DNA of 64,000 nucleotides. Source: Trichomonas vaginalis G3. Lineage: Eukaryota > Parabasalia > Trichomonadida > Trichomonadidae. The position numbers and the translations under genes were made by a program. Below are positions 30,698 to 42,035 of this stretch, in pieces. Numbering within the stretch: position 1 is the first letter of the stretch; each line of letters opens with the position of its first letter. Below the pieces are notes generated by a model, which searched no databases, was not told the DNA's origin, and saw only the letters and a list, made by a program, of their open reading frames with translations. The stretch spans positions 22,227,300 through 22,291,299 of the forward strand of contig NC_067204.1 of the NCBI RefSeq assembly GCF_026262505.1, read 5' to 3'.

Positions 30698-33600
30698 ATG
30701 TTTAGTAAAGAAGTCCAAAAGATCAAACTTTCGAAGAATTTTCATGACATCTGCTTATCGATTGGTGATTGCAAGAGTCGTGAATCCGAAGAATTAATTG
30801 TAACGAAATGGATGCAAGATGTAAGAAAAACATTATCAAAATCAAAGCTGTCTATATCAGAGCTTTATGAAAATGTAATTTCTTTAGTCCAACTTACCTT
30901 ACTTGGCTATAACACAAGTTTCGGCCAAATTCATGCAGTAAATCTCACTCAAGATTCACAAATGATGACAAAGGCACTTGGCTATTTGGCATGCTCTGCA
31001 CTCTTTGATTCCAAATCCGATCTTATTGTTCTTATTGTTAACTCTACTCAGAGAGATCTTTCTTCAGGTCATCCAACATCTATGGCTTTAGCCTTAACCG
31101 CAATTGCTCAACTTGTTACTCCTGAGCTCATTCAACCAGTTATCGGATTTATTGCTCAGTGCTTGAACCACACAGTCCCAATTATTCGTCAAAAGGCGAT
31201 TATGTGCGTTGTATCCTTTATCAGGAAGGATCCTATGTGCGTTATTGATTTCTTCCCAGATCTCTGTCGTCTTTGCTCAGATCCAGATCTTTCAATTGTC
31301 AACGCAATCATTATCACATTTAGAAGCCTTCTTATCAACAAGCTCAACATTCGTCAGATCTGCGATATGTTACCAGACTTTACAAGAGTCGCCCAGTTAA
31401 TTTTGGCCGGAAATTCCAAAGTCGAATACGTTCATCAACGAATTGGAGCTCCATTCGTTCTCATCAACATCTTCAGACTCATTCAAACAATCGCCGTTAC
31501 AGAGCCAGGCATCAACGAAGCCGTTGAAGCCATTGTTACCTCCGCATTACAAGCCGGCACTTGTGAGTCTCCAGCAACAGCCGCTGTCCTCTACGAAGCC
31601 GTAAAAACAGCAATAGCTCTCGATCTTACAGAGATTCCTCAACTCCGCGGTGCAATTTCCTTATTTATGGGATCAAGAGAACAAAACTACAAATACATCG
31701 GTTTATCAGTATTATCGAGCATTCCTGACTTCGCCACTGAATTCCAGTCTACAATCATCGATTGCCTTGAGCATCCTGACCCATCAATTCGTCTCATTAC
31801 ATTGAATCTCCTCCACAACATGGCCTCACAAGACAATGCCCAAATCATTGTTGTCAACATGTTGAAATTCTTCCAGAGAACGAAGAACGAAGTCATCAGA
31901 CGTGATTTATCCGAAAAAATCACCGATATCGCTTCCAAATATTCTCCATCTCCATTATGGTTTGCGAAAACAATGGAGCAACTGTTTTCTTTGGGCGGAG
32001 ACTTAGTTAATCCTGATGTTGCATTCCAAGTCATGAGAATCATCGATGAAGAATGCGATGAAGAAATGAGGAGATCCATTGTCAATCTTTATTTGGATGT
32101 CGCACAATCCTCTCGCAAATTATCTGATGTATTTGTAACTGTCATTTCTCATGTCATAGGAAATTATGCCGAATTATCTGATGAATACGATTTATCCTTC
32201 ATTATTTTGTTATTATGTGATTTGGCAGATGGATACGACAAACCAAGAGAATGGGTTTTGAACGCTATCCTTAAATTACTTCCAAAGATTGAAGATGTTC
32301 CTCAAGAAGTATTAGACGTATTCGAGAACTACAAACAAAGTAGTTCAATTATTGTTCAAGAGATCTGTTACGAAGCTTTCTCTTTGTTGAATTTCAAGGA
32401 ATCATTGAGTATTGTTTTGGCAATGGATCAAGAGGAAGATCCACAATTATCATTCCTCGATGACTTAGTCAATGAATCCATTGCAAAAGGCGGTGCTCAA
32501 TATATTCCTTTGGACGACAGAGATACAGATATCATTGTCACAAACAAACCAACACTTATTTACACTCCTTACGCTTCATCAACTCCAGGAAATATTTATT
32601 CCGCTGATGGAGTCAATGTTCAACAGAATTCTCAGCAAGATGAATCACAAGTTGATGATTATTCAGCATTGAACACTGTTGGCGTTGCTGCTGTTTGGGG
32701 ACAAGATGGATTAGTCACTGAACAAACACAAGAAGAAGCAACACCAAGTTACAATGCTGATGGAATGTATAATACTCCTGATGCACCAAAGAAAGTTTCG
32801 ATGTTCGCAAAACTTTCTGTTGCAGGAAAGAAAGCACAAAACAGCGACCAAGAGAAGAAAGAAAAACTCGCTGCTTCTATCTTCAAAGGTGCTAAACCAG
32901 TTGCTAAGAAACCAAAGCAACCAGCTCCAGAACAACCTCAACAACAGCAACAACAAATTACAAATAATGAGTTGACTGATGAACAAAAGCAGAATGTTGA
33001 AGAAGCAATAAATGAGTTACAACAACCACAACCACAAGAGATTGCTGAATTCTTTGCACAAGGTTTCTCTCCTGCTCCTGTTTTCGCTGATGATACAATC
33101 AAAGTTATCGCAATTTGCGGACAAGGAAAGATCTTAGTTGCTGTAATGAATGCAACTGATTATCCAATTGGAGAATGCAAGATTTCAATTGATGGACCGG
33201 ATGTTTTGAACAAAGATGTTGTTTCTCATCCAGCAAATATCAATTGCATCCCTCAACAAAACGCTGTTACTTTGTTGACATCGTTCTCTTTCCCCAAGCA
33301 GATGAAGGGATTCCCACAGTTCAAGTTCACAGCAAATATCGTTTACAATGGAAAGACAGTTAATGTCAATTTGCCAGCGAATTTGTTGACATTCATTGTC
33401 CCTCAGACAGCAACAACGAACGAGTTTGGAGCTGCTTGGAAGTCAGGAGGCAGTGAATTAGTCCTTTCTCTCCAGAAGAAGGATGGAATGACATTGGATG
33501 ATATCTCCGCCGCATTGAACAATTTGGCACACGTCAAGACTGTTCAAAGAATTGGTCAAGAAGAGATTTTCATGGGTTTGTTAGTTTCAACACCATTCAA

Positions 33601-33712
33601 GGTTCTCATTCACGTGAAATTCGGTGCTCAGAAAGTTGATGTAAAGATCCTTTCAAAGGCACAGCCGCTCACAGCTTCAGTTCTTAATGACCTTAAGAAC
33701 ATTTTTGCATGA
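30698..33712 (+). CDS. Adaptor-complex large subunit, AP-4 epsilon-like
   Basis: 1004 residues, whole. Residues 1-600 are an alpha-solenoid trunk whose GYNTSFGQIHAVNLTQDSQM, KALGYLACSALF and LIVLIVNSTQRDL blocks are adaptin signatures. The FGxIHAV and LIVLIVN wording is closest to epsilon of AP-4, next to gamma of AP-1. Residues about 600-770 are a flexible Gln/Pro/Lys-rich hinge (PAPEQPQQQQQQ). Residues about 775-1004 form a two-part ear (FAQGFSPAPVFADD, KEDG-type sandwich, VLIHVKFGAQKVDVKIL). It would recruit cargo and accessory factors at Golgi or endosomal membranes. Better codon use and higher GC than its surroundings mark it as an expressed host gene. Inr-like TCAAAC precedes it. The epsilon versus gamma assignment needs a tree. 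Confidence 0.85.
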   Translation: MFSKEVQKIKLSKNFHDICLSIGDCKSRESEELIVTKWMQDVRKTLSKSKLSISELYENVISLVQLTLLGYNTSFGQIHAVNLTQDSQMMTKALGYLACSALFDSKSDLIVLIVNSTQRDLSSGHPTSMALALTAIAQLVTPELIQPVIGFIAQCLNHTVPIIRQKAIMCVVSFIRKDPMCVIDFFPDLCRLCSDPDLSIVNAIIITFRSLLINKLNIRQICDMLPDFTRVAQLILAGNSKVEYVHQRIGAPFVLINIFRLIQTIAVTEPGINEAVEAIVTSALQAGTCESPATAAVLYEAVKTAIALDLTEIPQLRGAISLFMGSREQNYKYIGLSVLSSIPDFATEFQSTIIDCLEHPDPSIRLITLNLLHNMASQDNAQIIVVNMLKFFQRTKNEVIRRDLSEKITDIASKYSPSPLWFAKTMEQLFSLGGDLVNPDVAFQVMRIIDEECDEEMRRSIVNLYLDVAQSSRKLSDVFVTVISHVIGNYAELSDEYDLSFIILLLCDLADGYDKPREWVLNAILKLLPKIEDVPQEVLDVFENYKQSSSIIVQEICYEAFSLLNFKESLSIVLAMDQEEDPQLSFLDDLVNESIAKGGAQYIPLDDRDTDIIVTNKPTLIYTPYASSTPGNIYSADGVNVQQNSQQDESQVDDYSALNTVGVAAVWGQDGLVTEQTQEEATPSYNADGMYNTPDAPKKVSMFAKLSVAGKKAQNSDQEKKEKLAASIFKGAKPVAKKPKQPAPEQPQQQQQQITNNELTDEQKQNVEEAINELQQPQPQEIAEFFAQGFSPAPVFADDTIKVIAICGQGKILVAVMNATDYPIGECKISIDGPDVLNKDVVSHPANINCIPQQNAVTLLTSFSFPKQMKGFPQFKFTANIVYNGKTVNVNLPANLLTFIVPQTATTNEFGAAWKSGGSELVLSLQKKDGMTLDDISAALNNLAHVKTVQRIGQEEIFMGLLVSTPFKVLIHVKFGAQKVDVKILSKAQPLTASVLNDLKNIFA

Positions 33713-33988
33713 ATTTAATTCATATTTAACCAATTTATTATAAATTTTTTTATATTTTTTTGGTATCTAATGATTCATTACTTTTGATTTCAAACGAACT
33801 TTTGAGCGATTTTATGAGTTTGTTGCAATTGATAAATTATTCAATAAATAGAGATGATATTTAAAGAAGTTTATCACCAAATAAAGTATCAAATACATAC
33901 GCGAATAGCCATAGCAATTAAAATCTTAACCAGCAATTTGAGAGAATGATAGAAAATGATAAGTGAGACCTGCAAAACAAAAAAAAAG

Positions 33989-34648
33989 TTAGTCATTCTT
34001 ATTTAAATCAACATAATATGGTGATCGAAGAATTGCATTTCTGGATTCGACTGCCTTCTTTTTTATAAAAGAATGGATTTTATGATTAATAGACCGTTTC
34101 CAACTAGTTAAATAAGTGCCAACTGTGGACAGTTCAGAGGAAAATGCATTAAAAATTTTGCTTGTTGTTGATTTCGAGCGTTTTTCAAATCTTTCAACAG
34201 TATTGATGAATATAAATAAGGAGTCTGCATTCATAAGGGACCATGAATCGCCAAGTGCAAAAAATTTAAATGAATATGTCATAAAATCATTAAGTTTTGA
34301 TAGTGAAAGATCTTGTGGTTCAGTTGTCTCGAAAGTTTCATAAGTATTTGATGGAAAAATCCTAATTTTTTTGATATGTGTAACATATAATTCTTTGAGG
34401 ATGATTAGTTGAGAATAATATAGTTCTCTAACATCCGTACTCCATGAATATTTGTCATACGGTAATGAGAACAAAAGAGATATCAATGATTTTTCAAATG
34501 CGGTATTAATTAAGGCGACATCATCAATTTTATCAGTCAATGTGTTCTCATTTATTGCCATGGTATTAAGAACGGTATGTTGTTTTTTATTATCTACATT
34601 TTTTCTGTTATGAGCTGTGAATCTGTAGTTCTTCTTGCTAGGAGTCAT
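33989..34648 (-). CDS. Unknown host protein, 219 aa
   Basis: Single clean frame starting MTPSKKNYRFTAHNRKN and ending in a basic tail (KKKAVESRNAIL). It is mostly helical (LINTAFEKSLISLLFSL, YYSQLIILKELYV). A TCATTTTT motif directly before the ATG on its strand matches the trichomonad Inr, supporting both the gene and the start with an almost absent 5' leader. No family is recognised. Confidence 0.6.
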   Translation of the reverse strand: MTPSKKNYRFTAHNRKNVDNKKQHTVLNTMAINENTLTDKIDDVALINTAFEKSLISLLFSLPYDKYSWSTDVRELYYSQLIILKELYVTHIKKIRIFPSNTYETFETTEPQDLSLSKLNDFMTYSFKFFALGDSWSLMNADSLFIFINTVERFEKRSKSTTSKIFNAFSSELSTVGTYLTSWKRSINHKIHSFIKKKAVESRNAILRSPYYVDLNKND

Positions 34649-35219
34649 AAAAATGATTAATTTGAAAACTCATTCAAATTTGATGCATTTATTCTTTTAT
34701 GCTATCGAGTGTCCCTTCCAATTGGTTTTAATGTACAAATGACCGTTTACTATAAATAAACCTTTTTTGGCAAAGTTCAAAATTAACGATACGAATCAAA
34801 CTTTGTATTCGTAAATTTCATTGTAATTCTATTCATATATAAGATTTATTCTAATATCTCAATGTCATTGATGTCTTTCAAAACTCATGAAATTTCAATA
34901 TCCAAGATGAAAGTGAAATTTGGAATATCGTCTAGATTGGAAATAACTCTTTCGAAAAATGATGAAAGAAGATTGATTGATTCTATATAATATGCCGCAA
35001 TCTTCAATATTGAATTATTTATATCAAACTCAAAACAATAATTACTTAGTCATAAAAATGACAATTTCAATATAGAATACTATCATCAGAATTCATCATT
35101 TGCATCACAAAAAAAGATAAAAAGCTATCTATGAATAAATATTTTAATTCGATGAAGAATATTAATAGTAAGGTATTTTTATTGTTGGGAAGTCTCGTGA
35201 ATGTATTTTTCACTTATGA
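34649..35219. other. Intergenic, two Inr-like sites
   Basis: AT-rich. The left end has TCATTTTT for the 33989 gene. The right end has TCACTTATG at 35210-35218, just before the F5/8 sequence. Nothing else is seen. Confidence 0.5.
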
Positions 35220-35837
35220 CATCCTGAAAAGTGTCATAAATTAATTTCCAAGCCGAAATTCGATGTCCAAGAAACATCATTAACTTGTCCAACTTTAAAC
35301 GGAGATGGATTTTTAAGGACCGTTCTCAGATCACAGTCTTTAAATTCTAACAATTATTTCCAAATTGATGGAACTCCGGGAAATGAGAATAATACCGATC
35401 CTGAAAGGCAAATAGAGAATGCATTTGATGAAATTAACACAACAGGTTACTATTCCCCATATGAAGATCCTCATGTCGAAATTCGATTTAAAGGAATATT
35501 TAATTATTCCGGATTAGTTATGCATTTTATCCATAATCCATATGTCACTGCTTTTGATGTTGTTGGATCAAACAATGGAAAAACATATGAATTAATTACA
35601 TCATATAAAAATCTTAACTTTCCAAATCAACGCGTTTTATTTGAATATCGTCAGCCATCCTTTTATAATAGAATCAGAATTAACTTCATGAATGATAGCT
35701 GGGGTTCTATTTCTGGTTCAATGTTTGAATTTGATATTTTTGGGACTTATATAAGATTTTCCTTGACAAGTTGTCCATTCGATACTTGTCAACCTTCTTT
35801 TTCTTTTATTTATTATTGTTTGTTTATTCTTTTATAA
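35220..35837 (+). pseudogene. F5/8-type C (discoidin-like) domain protein, start lost
   Basis: About 205 codons. The front SLTCPTLNGDGFLR is followed by a galactose-binding-like beta sandwich (HVEIRFKGIFNYSGLVMHF, YVTAFDVVGSNNGKTYELI, SFYNRIRINFMNDSWG, FEFDIFGTYI). This is the form of the abundant trichomonad F5/8-type C proteins, which bind carbohydrate or membrane ligands. The frame has no ATG before 35520, deep inside the domain. An Inr with an ATG (TCACTTATG) sits directly upstream but in another frame, so one frameshift near the start is likely. The C-terminal tail (SFSFIYYCLFILL) is hydrophobic. Confidence 0.6.
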
Positions 35838-36484
35838 CAGGGTTATTTAACCATGAATAGAAATGAAGTAATAAGATGCGGTATATTTTGGTTTGCCTCT
35901 AATTGTGCTTCAATATTTGATGTTCTTATCAGAGATAAAAATTCGGTTTGTTTTTCAACAAAAAGAATGCAGTTTTTGATACTAGAGATAGCAAATCGTC
36001 CAGTGTGGTTGAAAACCAAAACACAACATGGACTTATCGAAGGAACATCTAGAATAGAATTTTTAAAAGAGAGTGATGCAGCTCGTGGGGATTTATGTAT
36101 TTTGCCTGGCATGAATGAGACTTAATCGATTATAATTGTGATTTTGTGCCGAAATAAGTTTTGAATCGGCTGAAAATATAGGAATTGTACGCATTGATTT
36201 TTTGACCTTTGCTTGATATTAATATTCTGTTGCTCTTTTAAGTTGAAAAAGACCTTATTATTATAAGCTTTAAAATAAACTTATTCATATATGCGGTATT
36301 TTAAAGGTTAAGAGGAGGTTCAGATAAGTATGTTATTTAAGCATTTAAGTACTTTCTAAATTTGCTAAAATTGAGAGGATCGGTTATTGGTAAAGTGCAC
36401 CTATTTTTTCCTTTTTCTTAAGAATTATCAATCCTAAATTGTCTCATAAACTAATTTTCACAAACTTTGCCTTCTATTCACCTT
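35838..36484. other. Host intergenic DNA up to Maverick 2
   Basis: No gene I would defend. A 90-codon frame at 35853-36125 and its antisense partner have no recognisable content. The last six bases, CACCTT (36479-36484), are the left target duplication of Maverick 2. Confidence 0.55.
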
Positions 36485-37373
36485 AGTAGTATATGAGTGC
36501 GGGTTTTGTGACTTTTTTTGTTACATCTATATATAGACGATGCATTAAAATATATTTATTTATAAACACATTAAAAAATTAACATTAATTTTAAAATAAT
36601 TTATTTTTTTATCTTTTATAAAAGAAGCTATATATAGATGATGTCAGATATTCCGCGATTAATTAAACATTGTTTAAATCCTGAATGGGTTAAACTTCAA
36701 TTTAAAAATGAAGATTGTGAATTATTAAATGAATATGAAAGCCAAAATAAGCTAATGAGGTATAAATATAATGATAAAGAATATTTAATTTCATGGAATC
36801 AATGGAGTCATAATCAAAGACCTCATAAACGAGAAGAAGAAATTGAAAATAATGAAATGGAAATCATTGATGACATTAAAGAGGATGGAATTCCTAAATT
36901 TTGTAGAAAAACCTTTAGAACTAAGTTAGGAGCATATAAACGTAGAGTATTAAATCCTGAATACATAAAACATTTATTTAAAAAGGAAGACTGTGAATTA
37001 TTAAACGTTAATGAATATGAAAATGCTAAATCAAAACTGAGATATAAATATATTGGAAGTGATGAAAGATGCAAAGATAAAGATAAAGTTTATACAGTTT
37101 CATATAATAACTGGCACACGTTAGGGATAAGAAAACATTTAGGAGATTATGGTAAAAGTTCTGAATTCTTTAAATCTAGTATGTATGAGAGAGTAAAAGA
37201 AATTAGAAATAATTATTTTCATGAATGAAAATAAACTTTAAAAATTCATGTCTTACATTTTTAAAATAATTTATTTTTTAATTCGTAAGAAAATGAGCGT
37301 CAAAACTAACAACGTTAAAAATTAGGATTCACAAATGAGGAAATAAATGGATATATTAGAGGAGGCGGGTTAT
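36485..37373 (+). repeat. Maverick 2 left terminal inverted repeat
   Basis: Matches the reverse complement of 56322-57210. It contains a complete 196-codon gene. The repeat ends at AGGAGGCGGGTTATG on the inner side. Confidence 0.92.
36638..37228 (+). CDS. Terminal-repeat gene, two-module unknown protein (left copy)
   Basis: 196 residues, whole, with an identical twin at 56468-57058. Two modules are visible: residues about 12-55 (LNPEWVKLQFKNEDCELLN, then MRYKYNDKEYLISWNQW) and about 104-165 (LNPEYIKHLFKKEDCELLN, then LRYKYIG, YTVSYNNWH). The module plan, FKxEDCELL then a short basic strand and a W-ended strand, recalls small DNA-binding modules attached to viral and phage nucleases (DUF723-like). 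That is only a suggestion. Being in both terminal repeats it is present twice per element and reads inward. It might bind the ends. Confidence 0.6.
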   Translation: MMSDIPRLIKHCLNPEWVKLQFKNEDCELLNEYESQNKLMRYKYNDKEYLISWNQWSHNQRPHKREEEIENNEMEIIDDIKEDGIPKFCRKTFRTKLGAYKRRVLNPEYIKHLFKKEDCELLNVNEYENAKSKLRYKYIGSDERCKDKDKVYTVSYNNWHTLGIRKHLGDYGKSSEFFKSSMYERVKEIRNNYFHE

Positions 37374-40300
37374 GAAGTTGATAAATATTATTTAAGAAAT
37401 TGTAAAAAATTCGCAGAGTTTTTAAATGATTTAGATTATGATGGAAAAATGAATAAAGATGATGTTATAAATTTCTTATATCCTACATCTGAAGAAGAAA
37501 AACCTAAAGAACCTGATGTTTTCCCTGAATATTATGAAGAACGAATTAAAGATGATGAATATGATGAAATTGAAAGACTGGAAAAAATAAGAGATGAAAT
37601 AGATGAAAAAATTAAGGAATTAAGAGAAGTTGAAAAATATAATGAGAATGAAGTAGAGGGTTTAATGAATATCCCAGCTTCAGAATCAGAAGTACAGAAA
37701 TCTCATGAAGAAAGATATAAAAATTATGTCTCAGAATCAACACAAAATTTATTAGATGGTGAAATAAACGAAACACTTTCAGAAGAAGGTACTAAATTTA
37801 TTCGTAAACATAAGTTACAATTTATTGATAATGAAGAATACCCCTGTATATTACTTTCACCTCCTCTTGATTCTGAAAAATTCAAAAAAGCATTGAAAAA
37901 TGTAACATATGCAACAAATACGATTAAGAAAGAAGATCATGATATTTACACAAATTATTATTTAAATAAATGCACAGGTGTTGATAAAGTTTTTGATTAT
38001 TAGATAAAATATCAAAAGAAACCATTGGAACCTATAAAATTTTGTGTGATTGTGGTTTCATTATTGAAGATACCAATAATGTTTCATATGAAAGAACAGC
38101 ACCGAAGGAAGACGAAGTGGAAAGGTCTATACCATTCGTTATTAAGAACATAAAAGATATGAAAACTTATAAGCATTATATTTATTCATTTATTTCAGAA
38201 AAAATGGAAGCAACCCATAAAACATCATCTCATCATTTTATAGCTATTCATACATTCCTTTTCAAAGTTGTGAAATTAAATAAGACAGGAATTAGATTTA
38301 ATGTATCAGGGTACGCATTCTTGAGTAAATTAAAATGTATTCGTCACGTCGCAGATGATAAAAATTTATGTGTTCTTAATTCATTTTATGGACTTTAGCC
38401 CTGGACTTTAAAAAAAATAAACTTTATTTTTATTTATTTTTTTAATTTTTATTCTTACATAAATGAACAAAAATGGAACAGCTAAAATGAATGATAATCA
38501 AATTAAAGCAGAAGGTAGAAGGTTATTTAAACGCTTCTATAACATTCCTGATGGTGTTAATCCTAAAACTCGTAGAAGCTATTTAAATGAAGCAATAGAT
38601 GCATATGAAGGGTTTGACATTTCATCAGAAAGTGAGAGGTTAGCAAGAATGTTAAACGTTAATATTGATTTTTATTATTGTGACCCTCAACCAGAAGACG
38701 TAGACATTAACAAGGTAGACTTTCCATTAGTGGAATCAATAATGATAGATCCAGAATTTGAAACAGTAAATATTTTATTAACACAGAGTCCATGTGGAAA
38801 ACTTCACGCTGACAGAATAACAGACGTTGAAGCACTCACCGGCTATAAAGTTTGCCCCTTTTGCAAAGAAGAAGTATATTCTATCCGTGATGATCCAGAA
38901 AGGAAAAACCAAAGAAGATTTTTAAAACATTGTGAGAAATGTAAAGAAAATAATGGAAGATTAATTCAAGACGTTCAATTGCAAAACACACAACAACCAT
39001 ATGCACCACATATCACGAAACAGAAGATATATCAATGGCTATTAGCACATAATTTGCAGGAATATTATAAACCAACAAGATATTATATTACTTTTGACTT
39101 CGAAACATTAGAGACTAAAGAAGAACTTCAACTTTCTGAATGTGCAACTTTGAACGCTTACTTAAAACCATTCATGGTATCATCAACTGTCAAAATAAAG
39201 CCGCAAAGCGGCGAGGTCGTAGACCGTGATAAAACATTTACGAGGAATTTTTGCTTAACTTCAAGTGATTCGTTCATCTCTGATTGGATTGAGTTTTTAT
39301 TTTCAACCTGTTCATTAGTTGCTAAATCAAATATTGAACAATATGAAGAATTAATGAAGTCACAAACATTAAATGAAAAACAAAGGAAGCATTTAAAGAA
39401 CTTCTAGATGAGGAATTCAATAAAGTGAATATCATAGGTTTTAATTCGGGAAAGTTTGATTTAAATTTAATTCTTCGTGATTTAAACACTGCAAAATGGA
39501 AAATAAAATCAATGCTGGGTTCATCTTCACAATTTAAGCAAATCATTGTAAAGAAAACAAACGTTCCATATGAATTGAGATTTATTGACATCAGAAATTA
39601 TATAGCGGGTGGGACATTAGACCAATTCACTCAAGATTTCGGAAACAATAAATCACGTGTTAAATCCTTTTTCCCTTATCAATTCATCACATGGGAAAAT
39701 TACGAAGAAGAATTATATAAAGAGGAACCATTCACTCAAGATTCATTTTATTCAGCATTAACTCAAGAAACTATATCAGATAGTGATTATCAAATATATC
39801 TCAATGATGCTAAAAATTTTAAGAATAGATTAGAATATTTTATTCATTATTGCAATAAAGATGTTGAAATTATGATTGACCCAATTGATAAAATTATTGA
39901 AGAAACATTTGTTTATAAAATTGACATGCTTCATAATCTTTCTTTATCATCGAATGCATCAATGATTCGTTACGCTTTAGCATATAAAGACTTTAATCCT
40001 AACGAAAAATATCCAGAAGAAGAAAATGTGGAATCAAGTTTTGAATTAACGAAAAAGTATTGGAAATATAAAATTGAATCATATAAGAAACAAGATGAAA
40101 AAGCAGAAAGAGATACTAAAAATAATGTTTCAATGGATGATTTTCAATACTATCACGATTTAATCCTTTCATCTAAATGCAAAATGTGTGGTAAAGCGTT
40201 TACATATGCAAATAAACCAACATTGGATAGAATCGATAATGAAAAACCACATACCAAAGAAAATTGTCAGTTAATGTGTTGTTATTGCAATGTCGTAAAA

Positions 40301-41935
40301 TCAAATAAAGATGAAGATGTTCAACGTTTAAGAATCAATTTAAGAAATTATACATTAAAAAATAATTTACCAATGACTTTAGATTCAGTTGAAGCTTATC
40401 ACATTCTCCGTAATGGAATTACTGGTGGTCTATCAAATGTTCAACATCGTGTTAATCTTAAAGGAATCACGCACATTAATAAACTTTCATATAATCCAGA
40501 AACTAAAACTGTATCAAATGAGGACACACCAACATTATGACTCATTTCGTTGGTGTTGACTTTAATTCATTATATCCTTCATCATTTTCATCTAATCCTC
40601 ATGATTTCATTCAATATACTGACCATAAAATGTATATGCCGGGAAGATTGAATGGTGTTATCATTTGTGATACAGCAACAAAGAAAGCAAAAGCACTGGG
40701 AATAATTAGAAAGAAAAATACTTTATTCGTGGCTGAAGTAAAGGGTCACATTGATGAAAAATACATTAATGATTACATAAACTTTTTACCGATAATAAGA
40801 AACTTAGATATTATCACAGATGAAAAAACAATTGGCAGTTTTATGTATAATTACATGAAATCAAACAATCTACCAGTTGACCAGAAACAGAGAAAATTAA
40901 CTCAGTTAGCATCAACACACAACCAATATCAACCATTTTCTTCTTATTATCTTTGGTATCTAATAGACAGATTTCATTTTATCATTGATGACATTCAATC
41001 AATTTTAACATTTACTAAAAACACTTGTTTTAATGAATTTGCGAACGAATTTATGAACGAAAGACAAAAGGCTGAATTAGAAGGAAATAAAGGAAAAAGT
41101 TTATTTTGCAAGATTTCACTTAATGGATCATATGGTTACGATGCAATGAATACACAAAATTACGCAAAGACTAAAATAATGAATGCACAGAAGGCACGCG
41201 TTGCATGTATGTCAAATAAGTTTAAAAACATAAGAGAAATAGGTGAAGATACGTATCAAGTGATGCTTAAAGATAGATTTTATAGATGTGATACATGTTT
41301 ACAAGAGGCATTCTTCACTTTAGATAATGCTAAATACTGGTATTTGGTTTTCATTTATGATTTTATGTATAAATGCATGGATGTTAATCGTTTTCATTTC
41401 ATTGAAGGTGATACTGATTCATCTTATTGGGCAATGCTGGCGATCCAAGTCTTCCTAACACTCAAGCATTTCAAGCAATTGTACCGATAAACAATTTTAT
41501 GATAAAAACATTTACAAATTCGCACCTTTTGATTTCTTCTGTTTTGATGAGAAATTTAAACCTAAATTAAAGAATAAAGCTGAAGAAAAAGCACATGAGA
41601 AGAAGTTATTGGGTTTAGCAATTGAGAAACAAGGTGATAACATGGTTGCTTTATGCCCTAAGTGTTATACTTCATTCAACGGTTCAATTGATGGGTGATT
41701 TTAAAAAGATTGCACAAAAAATGAAAGGTGTTAGTTTACGACAAAATAAACAATTAACACCTAAAAAATATTTGGATATAATAAATGATAAAGTGATATT
41801 TGATGGTCAGAATATTAATTTACAACTTAAAAAACGGGTCGATGACTCGCTTAACAATTGGTAAGACTGCATTAACAGGAGCACACACTAAGGCTGTATG
41901 TTGTGAAAATGGATGTTGTATGCCGTTTATTTAAT
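37347..41935 (+). pseudogene. Family B DNA polymerase region with HNH-like insert (Maverick 2)
   Basis: The N-terminal part (AGYEVDKYYLRNCKKFAEFL) matches the start of the Maverick 1 polymerase gene. A CPFC/CEKC zinc-binding-like pair follows. The exonuclease motifs are ITFDFETLE, IIGFNSGKFDLNLI and YCNKDVEI, and the palm motifs are GVDFNSLYPSS, KISLNGSYGYD and EGDTDSSYW. Between exonuclease and palm lies an HNH-like module (CKMCGKAFTY, TLDRIDNEKPH, CCYCNVVKSN). This places it in the Polinton PolB group, but it is clearly a different subtype from the Maverick 1 enzyme. It has several breaks, about four or five over the region. An AT-rich leader ending TTCTTACATAA before the ATG at 38463 may mark a separate start for the core. 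Confidence 0.8.
39200..39225. repeat. Double-hairpin element inside polB (Maverick 2)
   Basis: GCCGC-AAA-GCGGC (39200-39212), GA, GGTC-GTA-GACC (39215-39225). In frame it encodes KPQSGEVVDRDK in the polymerase region. Confidence 0.85.
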
Positions 41936-42035
41936 GAAATGCCACAGAAGAGACAAAAGGAACCGTTAATAATGGTTTTGTACTATGATTCAAAGAGGTG
42001 GGCACCCTTAAAACATTTATTTTATTTTTATATAA

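Noticed and set aside
35843-36125. Overlapping 90-codon frames on both strands
   Set aside because: No Inr, no recognisable domain and no reason to prefer either strand.
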